Program-made: the position numbers and the translations under genes
Source of the DNA: Nemertoderma westbladi
Taxonomy: Eukaryota; Xenacoelomorpha; Nemertodermatida; Nemertodermatidae
Assembly: GCA_032718475.1 (NCBI GenBank)
Contig: JAUCBJ010001489.1
Span: 1 to 64,000, forward strand
DNA: 64,000 bases
Direction: 5' to 3'
The notes under the pieces: model-generated
Seen by the model: only the letters and a program-made list of their open reading frames with translations
The model's database searches: none
What the model was told of the DNA's origin: nothing
Shown here: positions 1 to 11,831 of the stretch, one piece after another
Layout of the letters: each line of letters begins with the position of its first letter
Numbering within the stretch: position 1 is the stretch's first letter

Positions 1-11
1 ATTGGGGCGGT

Positions 12-215
12 ATGCTCTACGAGATCTGGAATTATACTTACAGATTTGGCGAAAATAATTATTTAAAATTATTTATCGAGAAAATATTTTTTTTGGGGCA
101 GTGTGTAGGATCCCACTTCTGACACCATATGCTCTATGAGTTCTGGAATTATACTTACAGATTTGGCGAAAATAATTATTTTAAATTTTTTATCGAGAAA
201 ATATTTTTTTTTTAA
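12..215. repeat. Two-copy direct repeat, period 117 bp
   Basis: The segment starting TATGCTCTAC at 11 recurs at 128 with few changes and continues alike through the GGCGAAAATAATTATT block and the run of T after TCGAGAAAATA. The window edge may cut a longer array. No coding signal is visible. Confidence 0.8.
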
Positions 216-645
216 TTTTTAATTTTTTGAAAATTTTTTAATTTCCAAAAGGAAATAAGTGAAAAGGAGTAAATTACATAAATACGAGATAAAATGTAAC
301 AGTGATGATAACATCAAAGTCACGTATTGCAAAACTCAGAATTGCCATTGGGTTCCACAGACATAGTTTACTCGATAGTGCGATCAGTTTTGGATGCTTG
401 GTGTCGCATCACGTGTGCATTGACAGCGTCCAGTTTTCCGAAATCGTTTGTGTCATATTTCATTAGTGATCACACACCCGCTTCACCTTCATTCATTTTA
501 GGCATTATATATATTTGGGTGGGTACTTCCGTTCTACTAGATAGGTCCAATTAATTTAATTTGAGTTAAATCCTTTAATAAACGCACAATAGCGCTCAGT
601 GGTTGTGTATTCGGGTCGAACCTAATCTGTCGACCAACGCTGAAG
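216..645. other. AT-rich stretch, no gene seen
   Basis: A 75-codon frame (327-554) has no recognisable domain and no splice context. Nothing else was found. A GCTCAGTGGT / GGTCGAACC pair near 592-630 recalls tRNA boxes, but the two are too close together to call. Confidence 0.5.
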
Positions 646-1071
646 TTGCGAAATAATCTGACAGGAGTTGAAGTTAGACCCCCACGTGAGAAGATGCGAG
701 CGATGGATGACCATAGCCAGCATGCTGCGCGCAGTTTGTATGGACGCGGTGTTTCCTCCCTAGATCCCCTGCGAGAACGTTCCGAAACGGCGCGACAACC
801 TGTTTCATTGCCGAAGCTTGCGGTTGATACACCATGGCGTGGAAGAGGAGTCAGAAGTCACCGAGGAAGAAATATAAAAGGTACCTTTTGCCGCGACCAC
901 AAAGACCCATGGAAACATGCGCAGCAAAGATGCTGCGTGAATGTGAAGCGAGGAGGGCGACCGACGCGTCGCGACAATATCTGGGGCCAGGTTTTGGGCA
1001 AGGCGCATTTTGCACCTCCAATCCCGCAAGGAAAGGGAATGGACCGTGGTAAACTATCGACTGTTATCTGA
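646..1071 (+). other. GC-richer open segment, product unidentified
   Basis: The base composition rises sharply over this interval compared with its AT-rich flanks, and two forward frames stay open (141 and 72 codons). The translations are rich in Arg, Lys and Pro with scattered Cys, but show no motif I recognise. There is no clear splice donor or polyadenylation signal. It may be an exon fragment or simply a GC-rich repeat. I cannot choose the true frame or strand; a reverse-strand frame (805-1029) is also open. Confidence 0.2.
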
Positions 1072-1532
1072 ATCCCAACAAATCCTGGTTTTGCCCAAAA
1101 TCTGAAGGCGGTTCTAGATTTGCTCTAGAATGCGCAGTGGTAGGGTGGCTTTATTTGTTTCTATTTAATTTATGTTTGATTAAACCGAATTGAAAATAAT
1201 TATATTTGTAAGCTCTGGAGAATATGTAAATTGATCTAAATTAATTTTTATGTCAGAAAAGTGTTTGGATTTAAAAATCCTTATATTTTGATTTATTACA
1301 TACGTAGATTTGATTAAAGAATAGTAAATATTCAAATGTTGAAAGAAAGTTTAATTTGTATGTAATTTTGAATTCATTTGTAGTGATGATGTAGATTACA
1401 GTACGGGGAGTTCTCTAGGAACTGAAGATGTTGACATGTTGCATAGCAACCCCAATTATTTTACAAACAGTTCTCTGTGACAATTATAATTGGTGAATAC
1501 CATATCATATTATATTATCAAGTTTTGTCTAA

Positions 1533-1595
1533 CAGGCTGTTAGCTCACTCAGTAGTGCGTCGGTGCACAAATCTATAGGTTAGGGGGGCGATCCT
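1533..1595 (+). repeat. Degenerate tRNA-derived (SINE-like) promoter unit
   Basis: TTAGCTCACTCAGTAG resembles a pol III A box, and GGTTAGGGGGGCGATCC about 40 bp later resembles a damaged B box. The spacing suits a tRNA-derived SINE head. The body cannot be delimited. Confidence 0.35.
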
Positions 1596-1599
1596 TATG

Positions 1600-2560
1600 A
1601 AGTAATTGGAATTTTTTGTATATTATTTCAAACAAACTAATATTTGGGGGTTTGTCTTTTTGCCGTATGTGTACGTATTTGAGAGTTCCCATAGCCTACC
1701 GTAGGCTACCGTATGTGGGACGTATTTGCCCGTATTCAGGAAGCAGTACTGCAGTATGCAGTACCGGTAGTTCTGTAGTCGGTCTTGGTGTACTGGTTAC
1801 CGCTAAACGTACTGTACCACAGTCTAACAGTACTGCAGTAGGCTGGCAGACTGTGGACTGACAGACTAGTAGACTTACCTGCTACTGCTACCGGCAGACC
1901 GGTACCCTCTCAGCCACTGGCTGACTGATACGGGTACCTATCACCTGTTGACCTGGCCTATTTTGCATTTACTGATTTATATGCCTACTACTGCAGTACT
2001 CAGGTACTGTCTGACTGTCAGACTGTGCTGCCTATCTGCTCTACTCTGTCACTGTCACTTAGGGCTAGGCAGACCGGTCTACCGCCTGCCGGTACTATAA
2101 ACTGCAGAACTGTGTTTTAGGACCTCTCAGCTCTCAGCCAATCTCTATCTGCCTGGAATCTGGATATCATTCTGTCCTTATTCTGTTATTCAGTTATTAG
2201 CCTACAGGCCTATTGATTATGGATGGTGAATGCGAATGTGTCGGAATTACCAGTAACGAGTTACCCCGCCGAAAGTTGATGTACACTGGTACAATCTTAG
2301 ACATTGAATGCAAATATCAATAAAATCTCGAGTTACCCGAGTTATCGGAGTTAGGGGATACCAGTACGTTTCCATTGCCTATTGCGTTTGTTAACAACGT
2401 TAAGCCACAACCTGGCAATGATGATTCGTTAAGGTAAGTCTGTAACTGTAAGTCAGTAAGTAGGCCTATAGACAGATAGATACAGAGTTAGACCTACTGG
2501 CTCAACCGTCGACACTCTACCTATCTCTGTATCTGCCTATATCTTGCTTATCATTAAGGG
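1600..2560. other. Palindrome-rich intergenic DNA, no gene seen
   Basis: This stretch is dense in short self-complementary words (ACTGCAGT, ACCGGT, GGTACC, AGGCCT) and in near-repeats of CAGTACTG and CTGTCAGAC. No frame above 81 codons is present and no domain is recognisable. Confidence 0.5.
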
Positions 2561-3773
2561 GGGTGTTGTCGGATTTTGACATAATTTAGAAAATGATACT
2601 ACATATTTATATTAAAAGTTGACAAACCACAATTTTTATATTTGAAAAAACAATTTTAAAATTTTTTTAAATTTTAATTGAATTTTTTTTTAATTTGATA
2701 TAATTTAATTTTTTAAAATTTTAAAATTTAAAAATTGTTGAAATCCCAAGTTGACGTTTTCATTCTAAATTAATTATTAATATAAATGTTTTTGTTTGCC
2801 CAATAGTGATATGAACTCGCCGTGACTTGCCCCTTAAATCAGAGTATGATGCTTGAATATAACGGCACCCCTGTCAGTCCCAATTTTAAAGGCGTTTGCG
2901 GTCTCCTTTTATTTTAAGAAATGAGATAAGAAATGGTTTTTAAATTTTTTCAAAATTCCGACAACTCCCCCCACCCAGTATTGGGGTGAAGTTGCATTTC
3001 CAATTAACGGACAAATGAATAGGAAACCTGGGTTTCTTTACACCCATTTTAATTACCTTTGTCTGTTTGTAGCGATCGCCATTTGGAGAGTCCCAAGGAG
3101 GTGAAGGTTTCTGGGGCTGCAATTGAGATGCTCTCCGATGCTGATTTGAAATCTCTAAATGTCAATGGAATTAAAATACAAATCGAGTAGGCAGCTAGTT
3201 GGGAAGTGATCGAAATAATTATTGATATACTGTTTGTTTAATGTAAAGTATTTTATAAGTAACTACTGTAACTGACTCATTTACAAGTAACTAACTGACT
3301 CATTATAAGCAACTAACTGGCTCATTGCCATTGTTTGAACTGTCTTATTAATTGTTCTGTAGTTTTTCATATTTGAAATATTATTACTATATCATTACTC
3401 TTAATCGCGCTAAAATTGTTATATCCTGTTCTGTAGTAGATCACATAGATAGGACAGCTTTGGGTTCAATGAAAAACGCATGAAGTTTGGTAAATGATTT
3501 ATTTTTTTGTGCTTAATATAAAACTTTTTGAAATGATCCTAAATCTTTTAAGACGAATAGCAATTTATTTTAAATATATTCGTAGAACATAGAACATACG
3601 TTCTGTTTTTAATTGGTTATTATTATTGTTATTTATGTACAGTACATGTGTCAAAAGTATGTATATCGATCGATAACTTTGTTCTAAATAAAACAATGAA
3701 TATGCCCTGCCCAGGTACGATTTTGAAATATGCGTAGGAATATTCTGTTTAATATACTGTATATTGATCACAG
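2561..3773. other. AT-rich intergenic DNA, no gene seen
   Basis: Long A/T runs occur around 2640-2740. A short repeat of TAACTGACTCATTATAAG type lies at 3260-3320. No convincing coding sequence. Confidence 0.5.
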
Positions 3774-3834
3774 CCCCCCCCCCCCCACCCCCCCCAAAAA
3801 AAAAAATTATCTAGATGGGGGGGGGGGGGGGGGG
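3774..3834. repeat. Homopolymer C/A/G tract able to form a hairpin
   Basis: C13, A, C8, A11, then TTATCTAGAT, then G18. The C and G runs can pair around the central CTAG, and the G run alone could form a quadruplex. Homopolymer lengths in assemblies are often inaccurate. Confidence 0.85.
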
Positions 3835-4389
3835 ATACTATGAAATTGTAATTAGAAATTATTCCAAGCTTGAAATATGAACTCAGTTGATTAACGCATT
3901 GGCTAATTGGCACCTTCGTCGTCGACTTATCTCATTCTTTGTTTGGCATACTTGCCAAACAACTGGCATACATTGCCTATTATAGTTGGGAACCAGTCCA
4001 ATCATCTCACCAGTACTAGGCAACGTGTAGGCATACCCATACGGGCCTAGTAGTCAGTAACAAATTAGTCAGTCAGAATCCGAGTTGTATGGCCCGATTA
4101 GGTCGGCGTACCTGTCAGTATTCCAACTCAAACTTGCAAAGCTCTTCTCACTATTTCTTCAGTGGCTGGGTCAATCAATGTAGGAAGGGCATCGTACAGC
4201 CGAAGACATACACTGTAATTAGGTTTTCATACTTTCACCACGAAAAATTCGCGTCTCAGTTTGCCTAATACCTTTCATGGTATTTTGCACGATTTAAATT
4301 CGGTGAAGAACCATTAAAATATCATGGTTAAAGTGCCATTTCACCATGAAATTTTCACGGTATAATACAATGCTTATCATACTGCCGAA

Positions 4390-4640
4390 GAAACTTCCAT
4401 GAATATTTCATTTGCATTGGACATGAAAATGTCATGTTGAAATAACATTTTACCATGAATATTTCATTTGCATTGGACATGAAAATTTCATGGTGAAATA
4501 ATATTTTACCATGAATATTTCATTTGCATTGGACATGAAAATTTAATGGTGAAATAATATTTTACCATGAATATTTAATGTTCTACAACCACGAAAATTT
4601 CAAGGTCAAATAGGCCTACAATGTTTTGTACTTTCATAGA
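4390..4640. repeat. 56-bp tandem repeat with internal palindromes
   Basis: The word CCATGAATATTTC starts at 4397, 4453, 4509 and 4565, an exact 56-bp spacing. Each unit contains a CATGAAAATTTCATG palindrome. Degenerate relatives of the palindrome extend from about 4230 to 4700. Confidence 0.85.
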
Positions 4641-4760
4641 TCGTCCAGGGAATATTTAATGCTCATGAATATTTTAAGTTCAAACAAATTTTATCATGAA
4701 AATTTTAATATTAATAATTAATAATATTGTGATATATATAATAATAATTAATAATAATAA

Positions 4761-6033
4761 CACTTATCCATTATACCTGAGAGAGATGTCAGCACCCCTC
4801 ACTTACACTGTGGTTCCGGATTTAAGATAACACTATATGACACAGGCGGCAAGGATGAGATAATTACGGGGAACTATCGCCCGAGAAACATAGAGAATAT
4901 AGTCTCCTACCGACTGGTCAGGTCTGGTGGTGTCACTCTGGAAAGTCAGGAGATAAAATCTCTAACTATAAATAAGAAAATCAGCGCCCTATCAAAGTTT
5001 GAAGTCTTCGATATGTTGTTCGAGTTAGCTTATTTCTGCCGAGTGGTAGATTATCAAATACCATCAGAAGCACTCCATTTAAAAGGGGCAGTACGTAGAC
5101 TCTATCTCAAGAACATGGCAAAGTTCTGCAACCATTACGGCGATCTGAAGGGTCAACCCGGAATCAACAATAACTGCATAGTGAACGCTGCCTGTTCAAT
5201 GAACAAAATATCGTTAAGCCACAATATCCAGGTAGAAGACAGCATACTCACATTTGAAATGTCCGTTGAAAACAACTTATCATTGAAGAGGAAAGTAAAT
5301 GGGTTCACTATATATGAGCCTAGCCCAAAGCTCCAAAGTAGCTACAGAACTTATAGTTCGACGGACGTATTTAGCGACTTGTCAGAAGGTGAAATTATCA
5401 CTTTGAAGACTGTAGGAAGATGGCTCACAGGAACCGAGTGTAATGATAGAAGTTTGATATTCGACTATTACCACAAGTCTAATAATATAGACGACAAAGA
5501 TGCTAAGGAGCACTATGGAATCAACAATTGGCATATAATCCGATGGGTAAAGGAGGCTGCAAAGATAGTTGCAGTAGGAAATCCAAAAGGATCAGAGATC
5601 AGAGACGAGTTCAGTCCCGTTATGGCGGTATACTATGTTATTAGCTTCAATTCCCTTAACAAGAGAGGATTACCGCAAGTTGTTAGGAGATGTGAGCCAC
5701 TATGTGTTGCCCACATGGTACTATATTAAGGAATGCACCTTCCACATAGGCCAACCAACCCCGGTATTCTCAATGATAGGAGTAAATTCACTATTGGTGT
5801 GCGGAGAGATGATGTTACCTATAGCGGATAAACCCTTTCTAGACAAATATGTTTTTGTTCGTAATACTATTGAAGTAGGGATGTCTACTACAACCTTGAT
5901 GAATAAAAACCTAGAGACGGGAATAGTAACTATCAAGGATAAGAACTACGTATTTAGAAAGCGGCATCAGAACAAACATACAATGGAGGCTAATATTGCC
6001 ACCACTACTTATCTAGTAGTGTTAGTAGTATAG
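4761..6033 (+). pseudogene. Intronless orphan ORF broken by one frameshift
   Basis: A frame is open from the stop just before 4761 through 5729, and a second frame 5635-6033 continues it. The protein-like sequence passes from one frame to the other near 5630-5640, implying a single small indel in a protein of roughly 400 residues or more. There are no splice sites inside, unlike other gene-like pieces here. The sequence looks soluble and mixed alpha/beta, with no signal peptide, zinc knuckle, RT or transposase motif that I recognise. Local base composition is less AT-rich than its surroundings. An intronless, single-frameshift, isolated ORF is what an integrated viral gene copy often looks like, and a viral polymerase remnant lies 8 kb away, but that is inference only. 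It could equally be a retrogene or an unknown transposon ORF. Confidence 0.45.
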
Positions 6034-6082
6034 GTATATACTACTGGTATATAGTAATATACTTATCTGCAGTCTACATAAT

Positions 6083-6960
6083 TATATCAGGTCCAACCTA
6101 AAGGGAAAACCAATTACTCAATTTGATGCTCTTTTAAATTTTGTCATGGAGCAGAACCCATCTGCCTCATCTTTGAAAGTTGGTAAAATTCTTAGAACAT
6201 TCTTAATAAAGTACAGAGCTAAGTGGCAATCAGCATGTCGAATCCTGTCTAAATTCGAAACTAAAAATTATGCATGGCTTCATTCGACCTTTGTAGCTGA
6301 AGGTGATTGTTTACCATCGTCAGTTACACCTCAGCAACAACAACATCAGCCAGATCATATGAGTGTTGAGGCGGGAGAAAGTAATTATTTTTCTCGCAAA
6401 AATAAATCAGATAGAAGAACAATAGACTTTGGGGAAGCTTCAGATTGTACGAAACGCAGATAAGTACAGGAAATAACATCAGAATTTAAAACTCCTGCTC
6501 TTGTCGCAGCAACTGCAGCTTCCTTGAAAGCTGAAGATAGAAAACGTACATCTGAAATAATCAAGCATGTTTCTACCGAGCCCGAATCATCTGTAGTATA
6601 TTCTGATGATGAAGCTCTTGCACTAATGCTCGATGGAAAATTAAGTAAATCAATGTACCAGATAATCAGAAACAAAGCATGTTCTAAGGGTGTCAACATC
6701 TACCCAGGACTTCTGAAGCTAAACTGGTTTTCAAGGTCACAGACATATTCGGAATGGATGTAGGCCTAATCGATAATCCAGAACCAGAAATCGACAACAG
6801 TTCGGACTCAAACAATTCCCAAGAACTCGAACTAACTCAGATTGAGAGTAATGCAGGAAGTTTTGTGGACACCAGTGACGGTCAGATTTTAAAAGGCAAA
6901 TTCATGAATACGACCACCGACAGAACCGGTAGTCCAGCCAGTAGCGATAACGCAAGGTAA
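6083..6960 (+). pseudogene. Transposon-associated ORF fragment with in-frame stop
   Basis: One frame runs from about 6083 across an in-frame TAA at 6461 to about 6763. The second half has a DDEALALMLDGKLSK stretch followed by a YQIIRNKA..YP pattern, which I recall from uncharacterised, probably transposon-encoded invertebrate proteins (segment ahead of the catalytic domain). A further acidic, Ser/Asn-rich frame follows (6754-6960) and ends at AAG|GTAACA, a possible splice donor. The stop and the frame change indicate a decayed copy. The family assignment rests on pattern memory and is uncertain. Confidence 0.4.
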
Positions 6961-7296
6961 CAATCATTTTTTACAAATTTTTTACATTTTTCAAAATTTC
7001 AAAAAAAAAGGTTTAGGCCTACCAAGCTTCAAGCTAGTGTTCTCCAGAGGTTTTTTGGCCTTCTGGAGCTTCTGGACATATTAAGGATATGTATGGTAGG
7101 CTGGGGTTGTATGGCCATTTTTTCAACTTTTTTTAATCCCACAGGAGCACAGTTACGTAAAACCATCATGGCCACCCCTAGGAAGAAACCTACACATCTC
7201 AGCTATATATTAAACTTTTGAAAACCATGGTAATTTTCGATTTCAGGTCCCCGGAGGGGATTTTTTTAAAAAGAATCTGGAGTGGCCACTGCCACT
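6961..7296. other. Non-coding stretch preceding hairpin repeat
   Basis: No gene seen. GGGTTGTATGGCCAT near 7105 is an early relative of the GGTGGTATGGCC word that recurs to 8017. Confidence 0.5.
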
Positions 7297-8017
7297 GGCC
7301 ATACCACCTCAGGGCGGGGTGGTATGGCCACCAATATTGTATAAATTTCAAATGCCTTAGCACCCCTCTCATGGGGTTGTAAGGCCATTGGAATGACTTT
7401 TAAAAAAATCACAATGAAATTCTGTCCTAGAAACAGCCATTTTTTTTTTCAAATATCAGACAATAACTGAACTACAAGTTGTTATAAAATAGCCCACCAG
7501 AAATTTCAAAAGTTTTCACCACAGGTTTGAAAATCACCCGGTTTGACCTTTTTTAAAGGTGACAGAAAACACCCGATTCTACAAGATTTAACTCGTATTA
7601 TCTGTTATTTTCATTATTTATGTATTTAGAAAGTTGTTTGTAGGTAGTAAATATGGGTAATAATATGGGTAAGGTAGTTTGTAGGTATTAGTATTACCAG
7701 ATTACCAGTAATAGCCATTTTTGGATATAAAACCATTGAGTCAACCTGCAGACCTAGAGGTAGAGCATGAATAAAAATTATGATATCAATGTAGAATCTG
7801 ACAATTATAAATTGTGGAATAACTAACAATTAGAGAAGGTGGAATAATACACCTATATTGTATCACAAAATAATATAGAATATATGGGTTTCAGAGATCT
7901 GGAGTTAAATATACTGACAAAGTAAAGTAGCCTTTAACAGTATTAATGGGCTGTCCCTATCAGTTGTTATTGTGGCCATACCACCCCAACGTCTAAATTT
8001 GGCGGAGTGGTATGGCC
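7297..8017. repeat. Segment bounded by GGCCATACCAC hairpins
   Basis: At 7297-7308 and 7318-7329 the 12-mers GGCCATACCACC and GGTGGTATGGCC form a perfect stem with a 9-nt loop. A second hairpin with an 11-bp stem lies at 7974-7984 / 8007-8017. Relatives occur near 7105 and 7373. The arrangement suggests a non-autonomous DNA element with hairpin ends of about 720 bp, but no target duplication is evident. Confidence 0.5.
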
Positions 8018-8109
8018 ATGATTTTTTGAGGGTAAATAACTCATCTAAAAGTTAACGAAATCGAATAAATTAAATTATTAATTAATTATAATTTAATAAA
8101 CATACTTAC

Positions 8110-10388
8110 TCTGGGAATCCAAGAGTGTCGCAATAGTGTACTCCTCCTTCAGCTCTATGTCGACAACATGTTTGCGGCTGTCTCCTCCACAGAAGTACCG
8201 ATGCATCTGATGCAATAATGCATGCTTCAGTTTAACTGCTACTCCGCTCATTAAACACCTAAAATGGAGCATTGCATTGGGTATAATAGGCCACGCCGAA
8301 GCACTAAACTTGTTTTACATTGATAATCATAATTGTGATAAAACGTCCAACTTCTACTAACACTTACTTGACAAATGGTATGACTTCGGAGATACACGCA
8401 TCTTCAGATTCCGATCGTGCAGTAATCTCGGCGAATCGAATGGTTTAAGAATGATAGCAATCTATAAAATATAAAAAAACGATAGGAAATAAGATGAGGT
8501 ATGGTATATAAAGCAATTCTATTCAATTTATATACGTTTAACTGTATTGTATTTATGGTATGTATTGTATTGTGTTCTATTGTATTATATTGTATTGTGA
8601 TATGTATCTATTTTATTATGGTCTATGAAAGTATGATATGATATAGAAAATAGTCTACAAAATATTATAAATTTACATAGAATGAAATAAAAAATATAAA
8701 TGCAATTGAATTAGGTCTAGTAGTAATAATATAATATAATATATTGGAAATAAATAATATAAATGGACTAATAAATAAATAATAGTAATAAATTATAAAT
8801 TAGTAATATGGGTAACAAATAATATATAACTAAACTAACCTGTTTAAGTAGATCCATTTCCCTTGAATTTAAAGAGTTCCTATCTCCTTCCCCGATTTCT
8901 ATGAGTGCTCGTACAATTGGGTGTTTCTCGTCAAGGAAACACTCTTATCATGAGGAACGTGGAGCTCCATCGCATCGGTGAGTCCGTGCATAGCACTCGT
9001 TCAGGATGGTTCTCAACTTTCTGGGCCTCTCTTAACGCATCCATCGCTTTAGGACTATGGTGGAAGAATGCTGCTATCTTGCGAACTTTATCGATACAAC
9101 TGGAGATGTCAGTTAGGTTCTTTATAGCATTTGTAACAACCAAATGCAAAGTGTGGGCAAAACACCCGACATGAGACCAATTGTTCTCAGTCATAGCCAA
9201 CACCATATTTGAGGCGTTATCTCTAAACATCAGGTGCAACTTTTGATCCTCTCCACCAGCTAGACCCCACATACCTAGAATATTCTTTAATACCGCAGCA
9301 ATATTGCGGGCATTATGAGACCCTGGGAATGGTTGGTAATCGAGTACGACACTCTTCCTAACTCAAGCGCTATTTATGAAGTGTATAATTAGGCTAATAT
9401 AGCTATCCTGGCGCGCAGAAGACCATATATCGGTTGTGGCAGTGAAACACTTAACTTCTTTATCTAGGATTATTTTAAGTTTACCGGCTACTCTTTTAAA
9501 TGCGTCTGGTATTAGAACAGTTTGAATATGTGTATTGCTTGGGAGAGTGTATCGTGGATTTAATGTATTAATAAAGACACCGAATCGTTTGTTGTTAATA
9601 AGGTGATATGGAAGCATACCATTGCAGATCCATTAGATTAGCTGACTGTGGTGTACTTGGATTTCGGAACAAACTCTGATAGGGTTGTCTGACGCAACGG
9701 CACAGCTGTAGATAAGGAACACGCGGATGAAACTTCCACCATATCAGACACAAGACTCTCAGTCTCAGACACAAGACTATATATTGAACCTTCTTTGGCC
9801 TTCTTGAGATCTTGTTCCTTATCTAGTGCAACCTGCAGGGCTTTCACTTCCTTGAATGATGATATGTGGTGGGACTCTAAATGGCGATACAGGGGACCAT
9901 TTCCGAACGATCTGAATTTACCACCGGTTTTTCCTCTTGACACCTTAATTCCACACCCCCCGACCATACATATTGCCTTCGACTTATCCGTTGAATAAAT
10001 CGAATAATATCCCCAAATGGGCGACGAATCTACATTACGACGTTTACGAGAGGAAGAGGCAGACTCCGCTAACATCAGAAGGCCTCGTGGTGGAGGTGGT
10101 TGTGGCGGAGGGCCTAGTTGCAGCGACGACGACTGTACCGTTATCACTCACATTCCCTTCGTCATCGTCACTACTGTCCGAGGGTGATTCCGATGGCACG
10201 TACACATCTTCACCATCTGATATACCGGAAATGGTACGGTCGGAAATACTAGCGTTTCCGGCACTGGTACAGGATGTACCAGCCGAACAAGATCGAATCC
10301 GGAAACCTCTACCAGAGCCCAACTCCACCATTAGGCCAACAGCTATAATAAGCTGTACTATAAAGTTCATAAAGCGGAAACACGTCAT
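8110..10388 (-). pseudogene. hAT-superfamily transposase with BED zinc finger, decayed
   Basis: Reading the minus strand from 10388: an acidic Ser/Asp-rich N-terminus, then a BED-type finger (W-x2-Y..., C-x4-C, ...L-x2-HL-x3-HH; 9638-10147), a DDE N-part ending in the TTDIWSS block (9363-9617), then the RFRDNASNM-like region with CFAHTLHLVV and the MRWSSTFLM block (8931-9272), all hallmarks of hAT transposases. Exons at 8840-8935, 8368-8461 and 8110-8258 carry the C-terminal insertion/dimerisation part (VIPFVK..., YTIATLLDS), with donors GTTAGT, GTAAGT and GTAAGT. Frameshifts are visible near 8935 and 8430, and between the acidic part and the finger. The normal C-terminal continuation after LLDS is not found, so the copy is 3' truncated. 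The enzyme would cut and paste DNA in the nucleus; this copy cannot. Confidence 0.85.
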
Positions 10389-10724
10389 CCAGTTAATTAA
10401 TATACCGGCACAAAGTTCGAAGTTTCTGAGTTTATAATAACTATTTCTGCTACTATTTAGTACTATTACTGTACTGCTGTATAACAGTATAAATGCTGTA
10501 ATCCTGTAATCATGTAATGCAGTATGTCCGATTGTAGGCCTATTGTATTAAGTTTAACTAATGATTGAATGAAGTAGAGCCACTGACAGACTGCCATGCT
10601 GCCGTGCCAATAGACGTTGGTCAGTTCACAGTCAGCTAACTCTGTATCTGGATGTACAGATGTAAGCCTGCCTTCTGGCCTTGCCAATTCATGCAGCTAT
10701 GCATTGTGCAGCACAGTACTTTTT

Positions 10725-10826
10725 GCCGGAGCTCCAGCACCTAATTCGAACAGAGCCAGACTGGAGCCGGACATGCCAACTCCGGCCAGAGCCGGAGCCA
10801 GAGCCGGAGCTCCGGCCGAACCCTAA
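10725..10826 (-). repeat. GC-rich GGAGCCGGAGC-type terminal-like repeat
   Basis: An abrupt GC-rich block of repeated CCGGAGC/CCAGAGC words lies just upstream of the hAT N-terminus. It resembles the subterminal repeats of some hAT elements. The opposite end is missing, so the inverted terminal repeat cannot be confirmed. Confidence 0.4.
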
Positions 10827-10924
10827 TAATAAATAAACATTGATAATATAATTCGCAATATAAAAAATTCAAAATTATATGGTATTATTCAGAAATCGTT
10901 CATACTCATACGTCAATCAGCCTA

Positions 10925-11045
10925 AAAAAACAGCTTCAAATAATCAATTTACAAAGTTGAAATAATTTAAAATTTGAGGCTGGCACCAAAATTTGGCACC
11001 CACCGCTAAAAACAAGATTAAAATTTCTAGCTTATTTTATATGAA
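10925..11045 (-). repeat. Solitary copy of the 58-59 kb 163-bp repeat unit
   Basis: On the minus strand this block matches the unit starting at 58488, including the GGGTGCCAAATTTTGGTGCC core and the following TTGTAAATTGAT word. It is a single unit, outside the element that holds the array. Confidence 0.75.
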
Positions 11046-11831
11046 TTCCTTTTAGTTAGTTTCAGTTAGTCTTTTAGTTAGTAGCTTTAGTTTCAGAGAG
11101 GGGGAGGTTTTATATTGAATGTTATAGTGAATTCAATATAACCACTACACCAAGGTGTGCTCTGAACAGAGGTGGAACAAATGTCAGATACCGTCAGATC
11201 AGATCAGATAAGGACAGACGTTTTAGCCATCCTACTTCCAATACATAAATTTGGCTATAAAACTTGAGCAAGCACATAATCACAGAACAAGAACACAACA
11301 CAACCCACAAATTTAACAGGGTTTTAATCATTGATTTATCCTACAGCCAGTCGAAACGGCACTACTATTGTATATGTTATGTAGTGTACCCATAAAAGAG
11401 TTTTTGCTACTATACTAGCTAAGATACAATACAGATACAGTACATATTTTAATTAGGCAACCAAAGTTTACTCAAAAAACATAAAAAATTAACAAAGCAC
11501 ATACTTTCTGCACCAAATAATTTACTCATTGACCAAATCACATACAAGCGGACCAAAAAAATAAATCTGGCCAAAGAAATAACAAATACATATAAATATA
11601 CAATAAAAATACATATACTACATAAAATATACTATATAAATCAAACAGCAATAGTCAGATATATTATATTTATTTCCATAGAGTCGGCTTTTTATTTATA
11701 TTTTTGGGACATGGGTCCAAAGAGCCTTTCTGACAACTTTCTCTTAGTGATTTCGCTAAGCATTCGAGGTCGATTGATGGGTTTTTACCCAGCGGAAGGA
11801 GCGTTGGAAGCTCAGTTGAAAAGTTACCTAA
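11046..11831. other. AT-rich intergenic DNA, no gene seen
   Basis: CAGAGGTGG near 11168 has the form of an hAT terminus, but no partner was found. Otherwise nothing recognisable. Confidence 0.4.

Noticed and set aside
8905..9174. 89-codon forward frame
   Set aside because: Shadow of the hAT transposase on the minus strand.
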